The notes below the pieces were generated by a model. That model did no database searches and was not told the DNA's origin. It saw nothing but the letters and a program-made list of their open reading frames with translations. Source: an uncultured Clostridia bacterium (GTDB taxonomy: Bacteria > Bacillota > Clostridia > Christensenellales > Borkfalkiaceae). Taken from it: a stretch of DNA of 64,000 nucleotides. The position numbers and the translations under genes are program-made. Shown here one piece after another: positions 61,292 through 64,000 of the stretch (position 1 is the stretch's first letter; each line of letters opens with the position of its first letter). Where the stretch lies: positions 132,663 to 196,662 of the forward strand of contig CANRDX010000001.1 of NCBI GenBank assembly GCA_947629485.1, read 5' to 3'.

Positions 61292-61513
61292 TCTTTTCCT
61301 CCTTTTTTCCGCGATCGCGGGGGAAAAGAGGCCCCACGATCCCATTTTCTTCTATCATAACAAACGAAGTGCTAAAAAAGTGCTAAAATACGGGGGGGGG
61401 TAGTTGATTTATTTTTTATTTTTTTGTGGCGCGCGCGTGCGAACCTTCTGCCGCCGCGAAGGGGGAAGGGGGGCGAAAATTTTGGGCGGCGGATAAATTT
61501 TCGGGCAAAATTC

Positions 61514-61542
61514 TTGAAAAAATCCCTGCGGTCGGATATAAT
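61514..61542 (+). promoter_or_regulatory. Promoter of uvrC
   Basis: TTGAAA and TATAAT with a 17-base spacer, the -10 ending 6 bases before the ATG at 61549. Confidence 0.85.
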
Positions 61543-61548
61543 GATGAT

Positions 61549-63360
61549 ATGAGCGAGAGCGCCATTCGCGAAAAATTGAAACTGCTGCCCGACTCCCCCG
61601 GCGTCTACATCATGTTGGATAAGGACGGGACGGTCATCTACGTCGGCAAAGCGCGCATTCTCAAAAATCGCGTGCGGCAGTATTTCCATTCCTCCGAGAA
61701 GCCCGAGAAGGTACAGGCGATGGTGGATTCCGTCGCCGATTTTTCCTACATCGTCACGCCCTCGGAGTTAGACGCGCTTGCCCTTGAAAACACGCTCATC
61801 AAAAAATATAAGCCCAAATACAACATTCTTCTCAAAGACGACAAGACGTACCCCTACATCAAAGTGCACACGGGGGAGGAATTCCCCCGCATCTCCGTGA
61901 CGCGCCGCGTGAAAAAGGACGGGAAGTATTTCGGCCCCTTCATGGGCGGCGTGAACTGCAAGGAGATCGTAGACGTCGTCGCCAAGATCTATCATCTCCG
62001 CACCTGTTCGGTCGCGATCGGCGAAAAGCCCAAGAAGCCCTGCCTCAACCATCATTTGGGGCGCTGTCTCGCACCTTGCGCGCATGAGATCGAAAAAGAG
62101 GCGTACGCGGCGAACGTGGAGCGCGCGCTCGCCTTTTTGGGCGGCGACTACGAGGAAGCGGAGGCGCTTCTCGCCGAGAAGATGGAGAAACTTGCGGAAA
62201 ACGAGCAGTTCGAGCTTGCGCTCGACTACCGCAACAAGATCCGCATGCTCAAAAAACTCGGGCAGAGGCGGATCACCGCCATGCCGCGCGACGTAGACGC
62301 GGACATCTGGGCATATGCTTCCAACGGGCTGTACGCCTGCATTTCCCTTCTCGTGACGCGCCGCGGCGTCATGCAGGGGAGCCTGAATTTCACCCTCGAC
62401 GAGAGCGCGGGCGAGCGGGGCGAGGCGCTCCTCAGCTTTCTTTCGCAGTACTATGCGAATAAGGAGATCCCGCACGAGATCGTGCTCGAAGAACCCTTCG
62501 ACGACAGCCTCTTCGTCGACTATACGCGATCGAAGATGGGGCGCGGCGTGACGATCACCCGCCCGAAATACGGAATTCGCAGGGAACTCTTGGACATGGC
62601 TATCAGAAACGCCGCCGAATACCTCGAAAAATCCGTCTCTGCCATCGCGCACAAGAACGACATGACAAAGAACGCCTGTGCGCGGCTCCGCTCTCTTTTG
62701 GGGCTGAGGCGGTACCCCAAGCGCATGGAATGTTACGATATCTCCAACATTTCTGGCGTGGACAAAGTGGGCAGTATGGTCGTGTTTACCGACGGCGAGG
62801 CGGATAAATACGAATATCGCCGTTTTCGCATCAAAACGGTGGAGGGCGCCGACGATTTCGCCTCCCTCAAAGAAGTCCTTCTCCGCCGTCTTTCCAAACT
62901 CGGAACGGACGACGAAGAACGTTTCCCCAAGCCCCAGCTCATCGTCATCGACGGCGGCAAGGGGCAGCTCTCGGCGGTGAAAGAGATCTTCGACCGCATG
63001 GGCGTGGAGGATATCGACCTCATCGCTCTCGCAAAGCGGGAGGAAGAAGTTTTTACGCTAACCGGCGAGGAGAGCGTCCGTATCGACAGGCGGGACTACG
63101 CGCTGAAAATGCTTCAACGTATCCGCGACGAGGCGCACCGCTTTGCAATTACATACTTCCGCAACCTGCACTCCAAGCGCAACCTCGCCTCCGCGCTCGA
63201 AGAGATCGAGGGCATCGGCAAGCAGAAACGCCTCTCGCTCATGGAGAAGTTCGGCACCATCGACAGGATCATGAACGCCGACGTGGAGGAACTTGCAAAG
63301 ACGGAGGGGATCGGCAGAGAGCTTGCCCTGCGTATCAGGAAGTATTTCGAGGAATTATGA
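61549..63360 (+). CDS. uvrC: Excinuclease ABC subunit C
   Basis: 603 residues from ATG 61549 (MSESAIREKLKLLPDSPGVY); the track start lies upstream of the promoter. Domains: GIY-YIG nuclease (PGVYIMLDKDGTVIYVGKA), Cys-containing linker, UVR domain (EKMEKLAENEQFELALDYRN), RNase H-like second nuclease (ECYDISNISG...VVFTDGE; IVIDGGKGQLSA), and tandem helix-hairpin-helix (IEGIGKQKR; TEGIGRELALRI). It makes both incisions in nucleotide excision repair with UvrAB. No Shine-Dalgarno is present, so translation is probably leaderless. Its stop overlaps the start of the HAD gene. Confidence 0.96.
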   Translation: MSESAIREKLKLLPDSPGVYIMLDKDGTVIYVGKARILKNRVRQYFHSSEKPEKVQAMVDSVADFSYIVTPSELDALALENTLIKKYKPKYNILLKDDKTYPYIKVHTGEEFPRISVTRRVKKDGKYFGPFMGGVNCKEIVDVVAKIYHLRTCSVAIGEKPKKPCLNHHLGRCLAPCAHEIEKEAYAANVERALAFLGGDYEEAEALLAEKMEKLAENEQFELALDYRNKIRMLKKLGQRRITAMPRDVDADIWAYASNGLYACISLLVTRRGVMQGSLNFTLDESAGERGEALLSFLSQYYANKEIPHEIVLEEPFDDSLFVDYTRSKMGRGVTITRPKYGIRRELLDMAIRNAAEYLEKSVSAIAHKNDMTKNACARLRSLLGLRRYPKRMECYDISNISGVDKVGSMVVFTDGEADKYEYRRFRIKTVEGADDFASLKEVLLRRLSKLGTDDEERFPKPQLIVIDGGKGQLSAVKEIFDRMGVEDIDLIALAKREEEVFTLTGEESVRIDRRDYALKMLQRIRDEAHRFAITYFRNLHSKRNLASALEEIEGIGKQKRLSLMEKFGTIDRIMNADVEELAKTEGIGRELALRIRKYFEEL

Positions 63361-64000
63361 GATACAAACTGTTTGTTTCCGATTTCGACGGCACCCTCGT
63401 GCGCGCCGACGGCACAATTTCCAAACGCAATATCGAGGCGATCGCCGCCTACCGCAAGGCAGGGGGGATCTTCGCCGTCTGTACGGGGCGCATGCTCTCC
63501 TCCATTCGTCAAAGGCTTCGAGAGCTTGGGCTGTGCGAGGGGCTTGTCGTCGCCTTTCAGGGCGCGCAGATCGCCGATATCGCAACGGGAAAGCTCCTGA
63601 AAGACGAAGGGTTCTCCCGCGGCGAAGCGCTTGAAGTCGTGCGGTTTTTGGAAGAGAAGGATTATCATATCCACATCTATGCGGGCGAGGATCTCTTCGC
63701 CAACCGCCGCGACGGACTTCTCGAAGCATACGAGAAGATCTGCGGCGTGAAAGGGAGCGTCCCCGACATACCGCTTTCGGACATGGTAGCGGCAAAAGAC
63801 CTGCATGTCAACAAGGCGCTCGTGATGTGCCTCCCCGAGAGACAGGCGGAAGTGCGCGCCGCGATCGAGGAAAAATTCGGCGAAAAATACTTCGTCACGC
63901 TCTCTTCGGAGTGGCTCGTCGAGATTATGCCCAAAAACCAGACGAAGGCTGCCGCGATCGGCTTCCTCGCAAACTACTACCATATCCCCCGCGAGGACAT
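63357..64000 (+). CDS. Cof-type HAD-superfamily phosphatase, 3' end cut by window
   Basis: Absent from the ORF track because it runs off the window. The ATG overlaps the uvrC stop (ATGA). At least 214 residues are visible: HAD motif I FVSDFDGTLVRADG with both Asp, motif II TGR in FAVCTGRML, a C2-type cap, and the motif III lysine region EIMPKNQTKAAAI. Motif IV (GDxxND) must lie beyond the edge. The usual NGA after motif II reads QGA. Such proteins dephosphorylate sugar phosphates or flavin precursors. Co-transcribed with uvrC. Confidence 0.88.
   Translation, partial: MRYKLFVSDFDGTLVRADGTISKRNIEAIAAYRKAGGIFAVCTGRMLSSIRQRLRELGLCEGLVVAFQGAQIADIATGKLLKDEGFSRGEALEVVRFLEEKDYHIHIYAGEDLFANRRDGLLEAYEKICGVKGSVPDIPLSDMVAAKDLHVNKALVMCLPERQAEVRAAIEEKFGEKYFVTLSSEWLVEIMPKNQTKAAAIGFLANYYHIPRED

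Noticed and set aside
61366-61388. CIRCE-like element near the five-module lipoprotein promoter (AAGTGCTAAAA repeated twice)
   Set aside because: The copies are direct, not inverted, so they do not form the HrcA operator. They may still be a binding site, but nothing supports it.
1-64000. tRNA, rRNA, prophage, transposase or plasmid origin
   Set aside because: I looked through the intergenic regions and the ORF track and found no cloverleaf, rRNA segment, integrase or transposase motif, or replication protein.

Overview
The window is about 64 kb of high-GC, densely coded chromosome. The mcsA-mcsB-clpC cluster, sporulation sigma factor K, type III glutamine synthetase, a radA/ispDF/rqcP neighbourhood, sigma-A-type promoters (TTGACA-17-TATAAT), GGAGG ribosome binding sites and strong intrinsic terminators point to a Firmicute of class Clostridia. 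The surface-protein repertoire (lipoproteins, MBG-like and InlB-like repeat proteins, acidic EEP repeats) and many short dispersed repeats resemble uncultured gut Clostridia such as the Christensenellales; that placement is inference. No rRNA, tRNA, CRISPR array, prophage or complete insertion sequence was seen.

Layout. 1-5.6 kb: two membrane proteins, then mcsA-mcsB-clpC (protein arginine phosphorylation and proteolysis) without ctsR. 5.6-13.1 kb: ung, NUDIX-mtnN, a ferritin-like metalloprotein, a C_GCAxxG_C_C protein, a small lipoprotein, a RecD-like helicase, and a MATE transporter behind a leader with two tandem terminators. 13.2-20.2 kb: an HNH nuclease remnant, aspS, a divergent zinc-ribbon membrane protein/XRE regulator pair, sigK, and glnN. 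20.2-23.2 kb: MITE-like repeats flank an APH(3')-type kinase gene and dut, then trmB. 23.3-33.0 kb: an XRE regulator, a repeat lipoprotein, a beta-CASP metallo-hydrolase, a radA operon with two PD-(D/E)XK nuclease-like genes, ispDF and rqcP. 33.1-41.2 kb: rpoB-rpoC. 41.3-54.5 kb: an envelope region with an Asp-rich lipoprotein, an ECF sigma factor with an RsgI-like partner ending in 17 Asp, and two very large membrane-anchored surface proteins. 54.6-58.1 kb: a two-gene thiol-redox operon (CXXC membrane protein plus polyferredoxin-thioredoxin fusion) and an ArsR regulator. 58.6-64 kb: a five-module lipoprotein, uvrC, and a truncated HAD phosphatase gene.

How the parts work together. Housekeeping functions are scattered among envelope genes: transcription (rpoBC, sigK, ECF sigma), protein quality control (mcsAB-clpC, rqcP), DNA repair (ung, radA, uvrC, dut), isoprenoid synthesis (ispDF), nitrogen assimilation (glnN) and tRNA biology (aspS, trmB). 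Many promoters can be read directly. Several genes have a -10 box only 6-9 nt before the start codon, suggesting leaderless mRNAs. The most interesting items are the fused thiol-redox operon, the duplicated attenuator leader of the MATE gene, the radA-linked nuclease genes, the ECF/RsgI poly-Asp pair, the large cytoplasmic domain of the 2036-aa surface protein, and a MITE-like repeat family whose conserved flank supplies the -35 box for two genes.
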